64,000 bases of DNA from UBA4782 sp034430215. Its GTDB lineage: Bacteria; Chloroflexota; Anaerolineae; Anaerolineales; Anaerolineaceae. Shown in pieces: positions 1 through 8,575 of this stretch. The position numbers and the translations under genes were made by a program. Positions within the stretch are counted from its first letter, which is position 1; every line of letters begins with the position of its first letter. The stretch lies in NCBI GenBank assembly GCA_034430215.1, contig DAOUFE010000007.1:62001-126000 (forward strand). Direction: 5' to 3'. The notes beneath the pieces are model-generated. The model was not told where the DNA came from. It did no database searches and worked only from the letters and a program-made list of their open reading frames with translations.

Positions 1-1131
1 GTGCATTCTGGCTGCTTCCGCGGAAATTACTTCAGCGCGAATAGATTTTCCATTTGCCAGGGGTATGCCTCCTGGAGCGGTTAAACTATCCTCTGGCTTC
101 AGGGTTTGAAACCAATCAGAAATCAGAGTACAGAGGGTACTCCAATCATTAGTGATCAGGATATCATCTTCGATTCTTCGCAGCACGATCCCCTGTTCCA
201 GTTCCAATTGGTTGGTTTGGGTTGGTTGGCGAATAAAAGATAACCCGCGTTGAATATTATCGAAAGAAAAATCACGGGCTTGTGGAATAAGATGTGCTAT
301 CATCCGCCGAAACAGGCTGCTTTGCACACCTGGTTGCAATAAAAGGAATGATTCCTTCTGAAATTTAACCAGGTTATTAGTTATTTCAGGAGACAAATCT
401 TTCCATGCTTTCTCCAAAATATCCTGTAGAAGATCATGATCATTGGATAATGTTATTGTGCTTCGCAGAAGAACTTTTTTAATATTGGGATTGTAAGTTT
501 GTAAATATGGGATAAGCTCGTTACGCAGCCGGTTTCTGAAATAAGTATTTTCCAGGTTGCTCTTGTCAATGATAGGTTGAAGGTTATGCTTTGTACAATA
601 TTCTATAATTTCAGATCGCCAGGTGTGTAACAGCGGTCGTACCAACGGGATATTTGAATCCCACTCTGGTAAAAACTGCCTCATCTTCATGCCCTTAAGA
701 CCATTCAATCCAGATCCTCTTAGAAGATGCATCAACATGGTTTCTACCTGATCATCAGCAGTATGTGCTGTAACTACTGCTTGTGCATGATTTTGTCTTG
801 CCACATCGAATAGAAATTGGTAACGAGCAATTCTTCCCGCTTCTTCAATGGATAACCTCTTTTGCCAGACAATCTCCATCACATCTACTTTCTTCGCCAC
901 AAATGGCACTTTCCACGATTCGGTAATTGTTTTGACAAAGGAAGCATCCTCCCCAGATTCACTGCGTAGTTGATGGTCAAGATGCGCGACAATAATTGGA
1001 ATACCACAAGTGAATAATAAATGTGCCAGCGATAGACTATCTGGGCCACCGGATACACCTACCACAAGTGGATCGGTACAGTTAATGCAACATTCTTCAT
1101 GAAGAATTTGGATGATTAAGCGTAAATCCAT
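1..1131 (-). CDS. tilS: tRNA(Ile)-lysidine synthase, C-terminus cut by window edge
   Basis: The minus-strand frame is open from an ATG at 1131 to the window edge (377 codons), so the C-terminus is missing. The N-terminus carries the N-type ATP pyrophosphatase P-loop VVGVSGGPDSLSL, followed by AHLDHQLR and a TAHTADDQVETMLMHLLRGSG stretch, both typical of TilS. The enzyme would convert the wobble cytidine of the CAU anticodon of tRNA-Ile2 to lysidine with ATP and lysine in the cytoplasm, which is essential for AUA decoding. It is divergent from the regulator gene that follows. No strong Shine-Dalgarno sequence is visible before the start. The call is secure because the motif order is specific. 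The activity of the missing C-terminal domain cannot be judged. Confidence 0.93.
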   Translation of the reverse strand, partial: MDLRLIIQILHEECCINCTDPLVVGVSGGPDSLSLAHLLFTCGIPIIVAHLDHQLRSESGEDASFVKTITESWKVPFVAKKVDVMEIVWQKRLSIEEAGRIARYQFLFDVARQNHAQAVVTAHTADDQVETMLMHLLRGSGLNGLKGMKMRQFLPEWDSNIPLVRPLLHTWRSEIIEYCTKHNLQPIIDKSNLENTYFRNRLRNELIPYLQTYNPNIKKVLLRSTITLSNDHDLLQDILEKAWKDLSPEITNNLVKFQKESFLLLQPGVQSSLFRRMIAHLIPQARDFSFDNIQRGLSFIRQPTQTNQLELEQGIVLRRIEDDILITNDWSTLCTLISDWFQTLKPEDSLTAPGGIPLANGKSIRAEVISAEAARMH

Positions 1132-1211
1132 GATTTTGATTATACTTTAATCATATCGAGCCTGAAGCTAGCTTAATTAGGTCAAAATACCTCTGATGAA
1201 AGTGAAACCGG

Positions 1212-2375
1212 GTGATGACAATGGGTGAACGAATATTAATTGTTGATGATGATTTCGAAACATTACGCATGGTTGGGTTGATGCTTCAGCGTCAAGGTTA
1301 CAGTATTATTGCTGCCAATAATGGCGAGCAGGCACTCCTCCAGGCCAAAAGTGAACGACCAGATCTAATCATTCTTGATATCATGATGCCTAGCATGGAT
1401 GGTTATCAGGTATGTCAACTTTTACGTGCAGACCCTCTTACTGAAAATATTCCGGTTTTAATGTTCACAGCAAAAAGCCAATTGGATGATAAAATAGCTG
1501 GTTATGACGCTGGTGCTGATGATTACCTCACAAAACCAGTTCATCCGGCCGAATTGATCGCTCATATTAAAGCTCTCCTTGCAAGGCGCACACCTCGCCC
1601 ACTTTCACCTGTTCCAACCATTGAAAAGGGAAAAATGATTGGCATTCTTGGAGCGAAAGGTGGTCTGGGTGTATCGGCTCTGACCCTTAACCTGGCGATC
1701 AGTATTGCCCAAAAAAGCAAGACAAATATTGTGGCAGCCGAAACCCATCCCGGAAATGGCTCATGGGCGATTGATCTGGGTTTCATGAATCCGAATGGAT
1801 TAAATAATCTGCTAAACATGAAAACTCATGATATCAACCGGGATTCCATAGAAAAGCAATTGGTAAAAATTACCTATGGTCCCCGGCTGCTGCTTGCAGG
1901 CAATAATCTCTCTGATGGAAATCTGGCAACTGAAGTTTCCAAAATGGAAATGATCATCCAACATTTACCTCAAATTGGAGAGCTGGTTCTGGTGGATTTT
2001 GGAGTACCAACATTACCCAATATCGAACGGCTGCTGAATTACTGTGATCAACTGCTTCTTGTGATCGAACCTTTTCCTTCATGCCTGGAACATACAAAAA
2101 TCCTTACCAATGATCTTGCCAGATATGGTTTTGGTAAATCAAAATTACTACATATTGTCATCATTAACAGAATCCGGGCAGATATGCAGATCAGTGTTAC
2201 CCAGCTTCAGGAAGCCCTCAAGATCAAGGTTACCCAGATGATTCCACCCGCTCCCGAAGTGGCAATTCTGGCAGCGGAAAAGAATATTCCGTTGATCGAG
2301 CTGCAACCCGAAGGGCTGTTGACCCAGCAATTTGAACGGCTTGCAGATTTCATACTGGAGCAGATACAAAAATGA
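1212..2375 (+). CDS. Response-regulator receiver fused to MinD/ParA-like ATPase (CpaE-like)
   Basis: Residues 5-125 form a receiver domain with the acidic pair D12-D13, phosphoacceptor D56 in LIILDIMMPS, T86 and K108 (YLTKPV). Residues 140-385 look like a MinD/ParA ATPase whose Walker A reads KGGLGVSAL (149-157). The invariant second lysine of KGGxGKT is replaced by valine, as in the degenerate ATPase halves of CpaE-type proteins. CpaE-like proteins position type IV/Flp pilus machinery or act as signalling scaffolds, but no pilus gene is present here. The start could be GTG 1212, ATG 1215 or ATG 1221. The 3' end overlaps the sirtuin gene by 4 bp (ATGA), so translation is coupled. The likely phosphodonor is the histidine kinase two genes downstream. 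That link is inferred. Confidence 0.85.
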   Translation: MMTMGERILIVDDDFETLRMVGLMLQRQGYSIIAANNGEQALLQAKSERPDLIILDIMMPSMDGYQVCQLLRADPLTENIPVLMFTAKSQLDDKIAGYDAGADDYLTKPVHPAELIAHIKALLARRTPRPLSPVPTIEKGKMIGILGAKGGLGVSALTLNLAISIAQKSKTNIVAAETHPGNGSWAIDLGFMNPNGLNNLLNMKTHDINRDSIEKQLVKITYGPRLLLAGNNLSDGNLATEVSKMEMIIQHLPQIGELVLVDFGVPTLPNIERLLNYCDQLLLVIEPFPSCLEHTKILTNDLARYGFGKSKLLHIVIINRIRADMQISVTQLQEALKIKVTQMIPPAPEVAILAAEKNIPLIELQPEGLLTQQFERLADFILEQIQK

Positions 2376-3142
2376 TTCCCACTGCTGCAATCGGGGGTAT
2401 ACAGAAAGCAGCAAATATTATTAAGAATGCCCACTGTGTGGTAGCTTTTACTGGCGCAGGAATTTCTACTCCTTCCGGAATACCAGATTTTCGTTCTGCA
2501 GGGGTTGGCTTGTGGCAAAAAGATGATCCCATGCAGGTGGCATCCCTTACTGCTTTTCGATTCCACCCTGAACGTTTTTTCGCCTGGTTAAAACCTTTAC
2601 TGCAGCAAATCTCTTCAGCGCAACCCAACCTTGCTCATGCCAGCCTGGCTCAACTGGAAACTGCTGGAAAGATACATGCAGTTATTACCCAGAATATCGA
2701 CATGCTCCATCAGAAAGCTGGATCAAAAAACGTTTTCCCGTTGCATGGTTCAGTAGATAGACTTATCTGTCCGCATTGTAAAGCTGTTTACCCAACAACT
2801 TTTTTCCTGGAAAGATTCTTGCAACAGGATATCATGCCACGCTGCTTGACGTGTGACCGGTATCTCAAACCAGACATTGTTCTTTATGAAGAGTATTTAC
2901 CGCAAGACATATGGAACGGGGCAGAAGAATTGATCAAAGACACGGATGTAATGATCGTGATTGGCTCATCGTTGGAGGTATTTCCTGCATGTACAATCCC
3001 ACAAATGGCTGTGGAAAATCATGCCAGCCTGATCATCAACAATATCAGTAGCACACCGCTTGATGAATATGCAGATGTTCTTTTACCATTTAACGCAGAA
3101 GAGATTTTGCCAGCAATTGCTGAATTGGTGTTGAACCCATGA
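2372..3142 (+). CDS. NAD-dependent protein deacylase, Sir2 family
   Basis: A 256-residue sirtuin with all family motifs: GAGISTPSGIPDFRS (residues 28-42) for NAD binding, TQNID (106-110), catalytic His125 in PLHGS, and a zinc ribbon from CPHC (133-136) and CLTC (158-161). It would remove acetyl or other acyl groups from lysines using NAD+, giving nicotinamide and O-acyl-ADP-ribose. Length is normal for a bacterial CobB-type enzyme. It overlaps both neighbours by 4 bp (ATGA at each end), so it lies inside an operon between a receiver/MinD-like protein and a histidine kinase. That placement suggests a role in the same signalling pathway, but the substrate cannot be read from the sequence. Confidence 0.93.
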   Translation: MIPTAAIGGIQKAANIIKNAHCVVAFTGAGISTPSGIPDFRSAGVGLWQKDDPMQVASLTAFRFHPERFFAWLKPLLQQISSAQPNLAHASLAQLETAGKIHAVITQNIDMLHQKAGSKNVFPLHGSVDRLICPHCKAVYPTTFFLERFLQQDIMPRCLTCDRYLKPDIVLYEEYLPQDIWNGAEELIKDTDVMIVIGSSLEVFPACTIPQMAVENHASLIINNISSTPLDEYADVLLPFNAEEILPAIAELVLNP

Positions 3143-4320
3143 ACTCTCTGGTTCAAAAAAACTCCTATTATCGTCTGATACAATCGCTAACTGTTGTGCT
3201 GACAGCACAATCACCCCACGCCATGCTGCAACAATTCGCCTATCACACCGCCAATTTGATAAATGCTGCTGGATCCCTGGTTTATTTACAGGATGATCCT
3301 GCTCGACCACCAAAAATGAAAATTGTTTGGACGAAGGAAAAAGGATTTTCCACACCGGTAGATATTTCTGTAAATCCATTGGCAGAGCTGGTCATTAAGG
3401 AAAAGCGTTCTCTTAAGCTTGATCCACCCGATCATTGTTGGGTCCTGACAACAGAGCAAGTTCATTTTCCTGAAGTAAACAGGATCACCGCAATTCCATT
3501 ACTTACCAGTAAAAAAGCGATCGGCATGGTTGAACTTATCAATCATCCAAACCCCATTTCACCTGATGAAGAAGAGCTTTTATTGATTCTTGCTGCACAA
3601 ACAGCGAAATATTACCATAAGCCCTTTGATGTTATCCAACCAGAAAAATCGGCAGATTCGGTTCCTGAATTCATTGAGCATATCCGTTCTCCATTGACAA
3701 CCATGAACACTATTGCTTACCTCTTAAAGCAGCCCGAACTGCCGGAAGAACAGCGCTTTGAACTTGTCAATTCATTCCAACTGCAAGCCAATCAAATTAA
3801 TAATGTAGTTAATAGCTTTGAAGAAGTCACCGATTGGGAAACCGGTCGTATATCTCTGGAACCTGTGCTAACTGATATTGTTCCCATATTGCATAAATCC
3901 ATTCACCAGCTGGAAAATCTTGCTACCAGACATATGATTTCTATAACTGAAGAAATCCCCGAAACCCTACCCGCAATTGAAATTGATGGAAAACGTATGG
4001 AACAGGTTTTCACACACATCATCCAGAATGCTATTCAATACAACCATCCTAAAGGGAGTGTTTACATTAGTGCCTGGGAAGAATCTGGCAATTTATGGGT
4101 TTGCATTCAAGATTCGGGAAATGGGATACCGGAGACAGACATCCCAGCAGTTTTCGATAAATTCTACCGGGCTCACAATGCCGAAAAAGTGAAAGCGGGT
4201 CCGGGACTTGGGTTGGCACTTTGTAAACAGATCATCCAGGCGCACAAAGGGCAAATTGACCTGAAAAGCAAACTTTCTGTTGGAACGATCATTACAATTC
4301 AACTTCCCCTGAAAATATAA
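3139..4320 (+). CDS. Soluble sensor histidine kinase with N-terminal GAF-like domain
   Basis: Residues 1-160 have the length and pattern of a GAF-type sensor. No membrane segment is visible, so the kinase is probably cytoplasmic. The dimerisation/phosphotransfer box contains FIEHIRSPLTT with candidate phosphoacceptor His181; the usual HELRTPL is changed to HIRSPL but keeps His and the SPL. The ATPase domain shows an N-box (IIQNAIQYN), a G1 box (DSGNGIP) and a G2 box (GPGLGLALCKQII). The start ATG overlaps the sirtuin stop by 4 bp. The stop is one base away from the stop of convergent mutL. The neighbouring receiver protein (1212-2375) is the obvious partner. The ligand of the GAF-like domain is unknown. 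Confidence 0.88.
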   Translation: MNSLVQKNSYYRLIQSLTVVLTAQSPHAMLQQFAYHTANLINAAGSLVYLQDDPARPPKMKIVWTKEKGFSTPVDISVNPLAELVIKEKRSLKLDPPDHCWVLTTEQVHFPEVNRITAIPLLTSKKAIGMVELINHPNPISPDEEELLLILAAQTAKYYHKPFDVIQPEKSADSVPEFIEHIRSPLTTMNTIAYLLKQPELPEEQRFELVNSFQLQANQINNVVNSFEEVTDWETGRISLEPVLTDIVPILHKSIHQLENLATRHMISITEEIPETLPAIEIDGKRMEQVFTHIIQNAIQYNHPKGSVYISAWEESGNLWVCIQDSGNGIPETDIPAVFDKFYRAHNAEKVKAGPGLGLALCKQIIQAHKGQIDLKSKLSVGTIITIQLPLKI

Positions 4321-4321
4321 C

Positions 4322-6082
4322 CTACCGGCTACCCCGCCTTCCGAATTGTCTTTCCAGAACATCGACGGAAAAGTGGATCATAGTAGGTCTACCATGCGGG
4401 CAGGTGCGCGGAGAGTCACATCTTTCCAGGTCGCGCAGTAAACTCGCTTGTTCTTCAGGAGCAAGCAGGGTTCCACCCTTTACTGCTGCACTTTTACACA
4501 CTCGTGATGCAATGATAGCTTCCATTTCTGAACGCATAGGGCTTTCATCCTCTTCAATCTCTTCGACAACTGCTCTCAACATCGCTTGAGGATCGTTCTT
4601 AAGAAAAATTGCTGGGATGGCACGAACTCGAAAGGTGTTCGTGCCAAACTCATCGACAACAAACCCTAATTTCGCCAACGTTTCCAAAGAATCAACTAAA
4701 ATGGCTGCCTGATGAGGAGCCAATTGGATCGTGATGGGCTGTAATAATGGCTGCATGATCATTTCTTTACCGCGAAGATTCATTAATTTTTCGAATAAAA
4801 CTCGCTCATGAGCAGCATGTTGATCGATGAGATACAAACCATCCGGTCCTTCAGCGACGAGATAGGTTGCACCAATCTGACCAATTAATCGGAGTAAAGG
4901 CAGCCTGTCTCCTGGCAGGTTATCTAAAGGTGCATTGGTATTTACCATCGAATTGGTGGATTCATTCTGATCAGATATGCTGTCCGCTTCTGCAGCTATT
5001 TGCCAATCCAGCCCAGGTGCCTGTGTAATAGGAGACGTGTCGGCAGAAGCTAATGCTGTTCCCCATAACCTTTGCGGGTTGATTTCCGGGATGGGAGAAT
5101 ATGCCATTACTGCTCTTCGTACCGCCCGTTGCACAGCCGCAAATACTTTATCACTGCTGCGAAAACGAACTTCCGCTTTGGCAGGATGGACATTGACATC
5201 AACTTCTTCAGGGGGAAGTTCGATAAACAACACTGTTAAAGGAAATCTTCCCACCATGAGTAAACCAGCATACGCCTGAACTATTGCGGCGTTCAGTGAG
5301 GTGTCATGTATCCATCGTCCATTTACAAAAAAAGTCATCTCTTTTCGGTTTGATCGGGTAAGCGATAATGGACTTGTAAACCCTGTGATCGAGGTATTGC
5401 CGTCTTCAAAGATCACTTCCAGCATCTGGCGGGCAATGTCAACACCATAAAGACTGGCTAATACCTCACGTCTACTTCCACTACCGCTGGTTTTCATGAC
5501 AACACGCCCATCATCGACCAGGGTGAATTGTATGTGAGAATATGCCAGCGCGTATCGTGTCACAAGGGCATGAATCTGCTGCCGTTCAGTCGCATCGGTT
5601 TTGAGAAATTTCAGGCGTGCCGGCACATTGGCAAATAAATTTTCGACTCGGATGGTTGTTCCTGTTGGAAAGCCAATTTTTTCCAACTTCCCCCCTTCCC
5701 CTCCCTCTACCACAAGACGTGAACCAGCTTCTTCTTTTTCTATTCGTGTTATCAGTGTACTGCGAGAGACCGAAGCTATAGATGCTAAAGCTTCCCCGCG
5801 AAAACCCAGTGTATGGATTGCAAATAAATCTGCTGCCGAATTAAGCTTGCTGGTAGCGTGTCGGGTGACTGCCAACCCAACTTCATCAGAAGGTATCCCC
5901 GAACCATTATCGGTAACCTCGATCAATTGCTTCCCGGCTTGTTGAATTTGGATGGAAATATTTGTAGCACCCGCGTCCAGGCTATTCTCGAGTAATTCTT
6001 TCACAACTGACGCTGGTCTTTCGACCACTTCGCCAGCTGCTATTTGAGAGGCAACTTCTTCGGATAATAAATGAATGGGCAT
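4322..6082 (-). CDS. mutL: DNA mismatch repair endonuclease MutL
   Basis: A 586-residue MutL. The N-terminus has GHKL ATPase motifs: IAAGEVVERPASVVKELLENS, then DNGSGI, then HTLGFRGEALASI. The C-terminus has the metal-binding endonuclease motif DQHA-x2-E-x4-E (LIDQHAAHERVLFE) and the closing CPHGRP element. It is therefore the nicking type used by bacteria without MutH, not the E. coli type. It acts with MutS to incise the new strand near a mismatch. mutS is not in this window. The gene converges on the histidine kinase gene with one base between the stops and is divergent from the MoaD-like gene. The identification is firm. Confidence 0.96.
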   Translation of the reverse strand: MPIHLLSEEVASQIAAGEVVERPASVVKELLENSLDAGATNISIQIQQAGKQLIEVTDNGSGIPSDEVGLAVTRHATSKLNSAADLFAIHTLGFRGEALASIASVSRSTLITRIEKEEAGSRLVVEGGEGGKLEKIGFPTGTTIRVENLFANVPARLKFLKTDATERQQIHALVTRYALAYSHIQFTLVDDGRVVMKTSGSGSRREVLASLYGVDIARQMLEVIFEDGNTSITGFTSPLSLTRSNRKEMTFFVNGRWIHDTSLNAAIVQAYAGLLMVGRFPLTVLFIELPPEEVDVNVHPAKAEVRFRSSDKVFAAVQRAVRRAVMAYSPIPEINPQRLWGTALASADTSPITQAPGLDWQIAAEADSISDQNESTNSMVNTNAPLDNLPGDRLPLLRLIGQIGATYLVAEGPDGLYLIDQHAAHERVLFEKLMNLRGKEMIMQPLLQPITIQLAPHQAAILVDSLETLAKLGFVVDEFGTNTFRVRAIPAIFLKNDPQAMLRAVVEEIEEDESPMRSEMEAIIASRVCKSAAVKGGTLLAPEEQASLLRDLERCDSPRTCPHGRPTMIHFSVDVLERQFGRRGSR

Positions 6083-6149
6083 AGCAAGATTATATCAACA
6101 GTCAGGTCAGGAGGTCGTAATTTTAGGATAGATATGGTTTAATAAACCC

Positions 6150-6434
6150 ATGATTATTATCGTACATCTCTTTGCCACATTCAAAGTGATTGCTGGACAA
6201 AAGCAATGCGAAATTTCATTACCGGAAGATACTACCGTCATACAGGCAATCCATGCGATCGTTGAGCAAGTGCCGGTGCTTAAACCACATTGGATAAACG
6301 AAAATGGCGATTTGCAGGCTCATGTACATGTGTTTCTCAACGGCAGAGAGATACCCACTCTTCCACATGGGTGGGATACTATTCTTCATTCGGGTGATAC
6401 TGTAGATTTTATTCCACCTGTAGCAGGTGGATGA
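6150..6434 (+). CDS. MoaD/ThiS-family small sulfur-carrier-like protein
   Basis: A 94-residue beta-grasp protein ending in the diglycine tail (PPVAGG) that MoaD, ThiS and related carriers need for adenylation and thiocarboxylation. The N-terminus VHLFATFKVIAGQKQCEISL matches the MoaD strand-loop-strand start, and FLNGREI plus GDTVDFIPPVAGG match its second half. It probably donates sulfur in molybdopterin or another cofactor or tRNA thiolation pathway. No MoaE, MoeB or ThiG partner is next to it, so the pathway cannot be named. It is a little longer than typical MoaD (about 80 residues). It is divergent from mutL. RNase P RNA starts 46 bp downstream on the same strand. Confidence 0.8.
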   Translation: MIIIVHLFATFKVIAGQKQCEISLPEDTTVIQAIHAIVEQVPVLKPHWINENGDLQAHVHVFLNGREIPTLPHGWDTILHSGDTVDFIPPVAGG

Positions 6435-6480
6435 TGTTTTTCAAGATTGACGGTTCACCTTAATCCGGGTATGATGAATT

Positions 6481-6919
6481 TGCCCAGGTTGGTCGGGTGA
6501 CCGCGTCACAGTTTTGAACTGTGCCGAGGAAAGTCTGCACTCCGTAGAGCATGGCACCGGGTAATACCCAGGACGGGGATGCCCCTTTGGGGTAACCTGT
6601 CGGATCGGGCCACAGAAACATACCGCCTGCTCTCATTCCTCACTTCTGAAAGGAAGCGGTGGATTAGGGTCAGGCAAGGGTGAAATGGTGGTGTAAGAGA
6701 CCACCGGCGCATGCAGTAATGCAGCGGCCAGGTAACCCCTGCCAGGAGCAAGGTCAAGCAGGAACATGTGGAGGCTGCTCGTCTCCTTAAAAAGTTCCGG
6801 GTAGACTGCTAGAGCGTGCTGGTAACAGCCCGCCGAGAGAGATGGTCATCTATACAGGAGTCGTCCTACGCTGGATACCCTCCTGTTAACAGAATGCGGC
6901 TTATAGATCAGCCTGGGCA
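6481..6919 (+). ncRNA. rnpB: RNase P RNA, bacterial type A
   Basis: The catalytic RNA that trims tRNA 5' leaders. The 5' end TGCCCAGG (6481-6488) pairs with CCTGGGCA (6912-6919) as helix P1. Conserved core elements are present in order: GAGGAAAGTC near 6526, AGAGAGATGGTCATCT near 6835, and ACAGAATGCGGCTTATAGA near 6889, the universal 3' P4 strand. The GGTAA-type element near 6821 fits the CCA-contacting region. The RNA ends are estimated from P1 pairing. A second copy of the last 26 bases lies 56 bp further on and is listed separately. Confidence 0.93.
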
Positions 6920-6950
6920 CTTTGTTATCAGAACCCCATCGAGGGGAATT

Positions 6951-6976
6951 TGCGGCTTATAGATCAGCCTGGGCAC
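6951..6976 (+). repeat. Second copy of the RNase P RNA 3' end
   Basis: These 26 bases are identical to 6895-6920, the 3' end of RNase P RNA including the P1 3' strand CCTGGGCA. The offset is 56 bp. The sequence between the copies contains a small CCCC-ATCGA-GGGG hairpin (6934-6946). The second copy lacks the ACAGA that precedes the true P4 strand, so only its P1/P2 part could compete in folding. Confidence 0.9.
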
Positions 6977-6984
6977 CTTAATTT

Positions 6985-7005
6985 CCTCTCCCTTATATGG
7001 AGAGG
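6985..7005. terminator. Hairpin between rnpB and the convergent sulfatase-fold gene
   Basis: A perfect 7-bp stem CCTCTCC / GGAGAGG with a 7-base loop lies between the RNase P RNA region (plus strand) and the stop of the minus-strand gene at 7021. There is no clear U-run on either side. It may be a shared processing or termination hairpin. Confidence 0.45.
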
Positions 7006-7020
7006 TCAGAAGGGCATTTC

Positions 7021-8559
7021 CTATTCACACATCGTGGGTACAGCCATTTCCCCACCTTCTTCTGGATAAGTCATATCCGGCAGCAATCCATACGAAGTTC
7101 CAAAATACCTGTCAAAGATCACTCGAAACGTATTCACAGGTGTGATCGAGGGATACATCAAATCATCTGCCCCATCGGGAAGATAAACCGCATAAAGAAT
7201 CTTCACGCGGTTATCATCCCGCACACCATGATCTCCCATCAAGACAATGATTGGCGGGGTATCTGACTGCCCTAAAATTTTTGAAAGAATCGACTCCATC
7301 TGGCTATTGATAAAAGCAACCTCTCCCGTATATCCCTTTTGCAAATATTCCTCATTGATAGGTCCAGCCTTATCTGTTCCAAAATATCCAGTATCAGTCA
7401 ATATTGTTCCATCAGCGGCAAACACATAGGGCACATGCGGTATGAGAATATGAGCAAATGTGAATGTAGGCTCCGGATTATTCGCAATTTCTGGTAAAGT
7501 CTTTAGAACAAACAACTGCTTTTGTATATGATCGCTCATCGGGTGATCAAGGACGCTATCATCTTCTTTTCTGGTCACGATTCCCATATCGCTCAGCACA
7601 AGCAGCGCAGTGCTATCCACCCACATTTTTTCAAACGGGTCCAATTGCTGCCACAATAAAGCAGATTGCGCCTGGCCGAGGTAGATATCTGCATCCTCTA
7701 TGCGGCTCCAATCATAGCTGGTTTCGAAAGCCACAGTCTGATAGCCCAATCTCTCCAACTGATTGCGTACCAGGCTTTGCTTCAAGAGCACCCAGATATT
7801 ATCTTCAGCATTGATTGTTTCCAATCTTTTTGTCAGTTCTGGTAAATAATCCAGATTAAGCGTAGCAGTAATAGCACCCTGGGTATAAGGGTAATTGGTC
7901 TGGCTACATTCCGCAATATAGAAACCCATATCTTTAAGCTTCGCTTCAAATTCAGAATTATCAAAAGAAAAATCTCTCGCCAAAGCTTTTGAGCTGGTGT
8001 AGGTGTCTAAAACAATGTAGTACACATCAGGAAGGTTTTTCGGATTAACAGGCTGCAAAGCTGGTTGCGAAAAAGTCCATTGTGATGCTTCTTTCTGTCC
8101 TTTTTCCGATGTGATAGCGTTGTTAATCAAGTGAAAAGATGGATAGACCAACAAGAAAATACCCAAAAAATTGATCACCTGACTTAACCGCGTGCTGACT
8201 ATCTTTTTTCGCCAAACCCAGAATAAACTCACTCCTGCCATCAACAGAAAAACTGGCAGCAATATTCTATGTCGTCCCAATGATCCATTACCTAAAGAGG
8301 TATTTTCGAGATAATGATAAAGATGTCCATAGGTCATGAAAAGAAAAACCCATATCCCGGTAATCAAGCCAGCTTTTTGCCAATCCTTTAATATCAACCG
8401 CATGCAGGCGAAAAGTACACCGCAACCCGCCAGCATTATTATCAACGGACGAACTGCTACTCCGGTACTCACTTCATTAATATTGAATGCCAGTAACGCA
8501 ATTACTGAATAAGTCGCAATTAAAAATGGATAGATTGGAAAAGTTAGTAATTTTTTCAT
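7021..8559 (-). CDS. Membrane protein with alkaline-phosphatase/sulfatase-fold domain
   Basis: The start is taken at ATG 8559 (MKKLLTFPIYPFL), 16 bp after the upstream stop; a longer frame to 8604 would overlap that gene and adds nothing recognisable. About five hydrophobic segments fill roughly the first 150 residues. They are followed by a sulfatase-like domain beginning PDVYYIVLDTYTSS and ending with a GDHGVRDD metal-binding type motif. This layout is shared with LTA-synthase-like and phosphoethanolamine-transferase-like enzymes that modify surface glycans or lipids. The Thr of VLDTYTSS could be the nucleophile, as in such transferases. The substrate is unknown. The gene follows the CapA-like lipoprotein gene in the same direction, so an envelope polymer function is plausible. 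Confidence 0.72.
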   Translation of the reverse strand: MKKLLTFPIYPFLIATYSVIALLAFNINEVSTGVAVRPLIIMLAGCGVLFACMRLILKDWQKAGLITGIWVFLFMTYGHLYHYLENTSLGNGSLGRHRILLPVFLLMAGVSLFWVWRKKIVSTRLSQVINFLGIFLLVYPSFHLINNAITSEKGQKEASQWTFSQPALQPVNPKNLPDVYYIVLDTYTSSKALARDFSFDNSEFEAKLKDMGFYIAECSQTNYPYTQGAITATLNLDYLPELTKRLETINAEDNIWVLLKQSLVRNQLERLGYQTVAFETSYDWSRIEDADIYLGQAQSALLWQQLDPFEKMWVDSTALLVLSDMGIVTRKEDDSVLDHPMSDHIQKQLFVLKTLPEIANNPEPTFTFAHILIPHVPYVFAADGTILTDTGYFGTDKAGPINEEYLQKGYTGEVAFINSQMESILSKILGQSDTPPIIVLMGDHGVRDDNRVKILYAVYLPDGADDLMYPSITPVNTFRVIFDRYFGTSYGLLPDMTYPEEGGEMAVPTMCE

Positions 8560-8575
8560 AGATAATTTCGATAGA

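Noticed and set aside
6895..6976. The duplicated RNase P 3' end as attL/attR of an integrated element
   Set aside because: Only 30 bp separate the copies, and no integrase or cargo gene is nearby.
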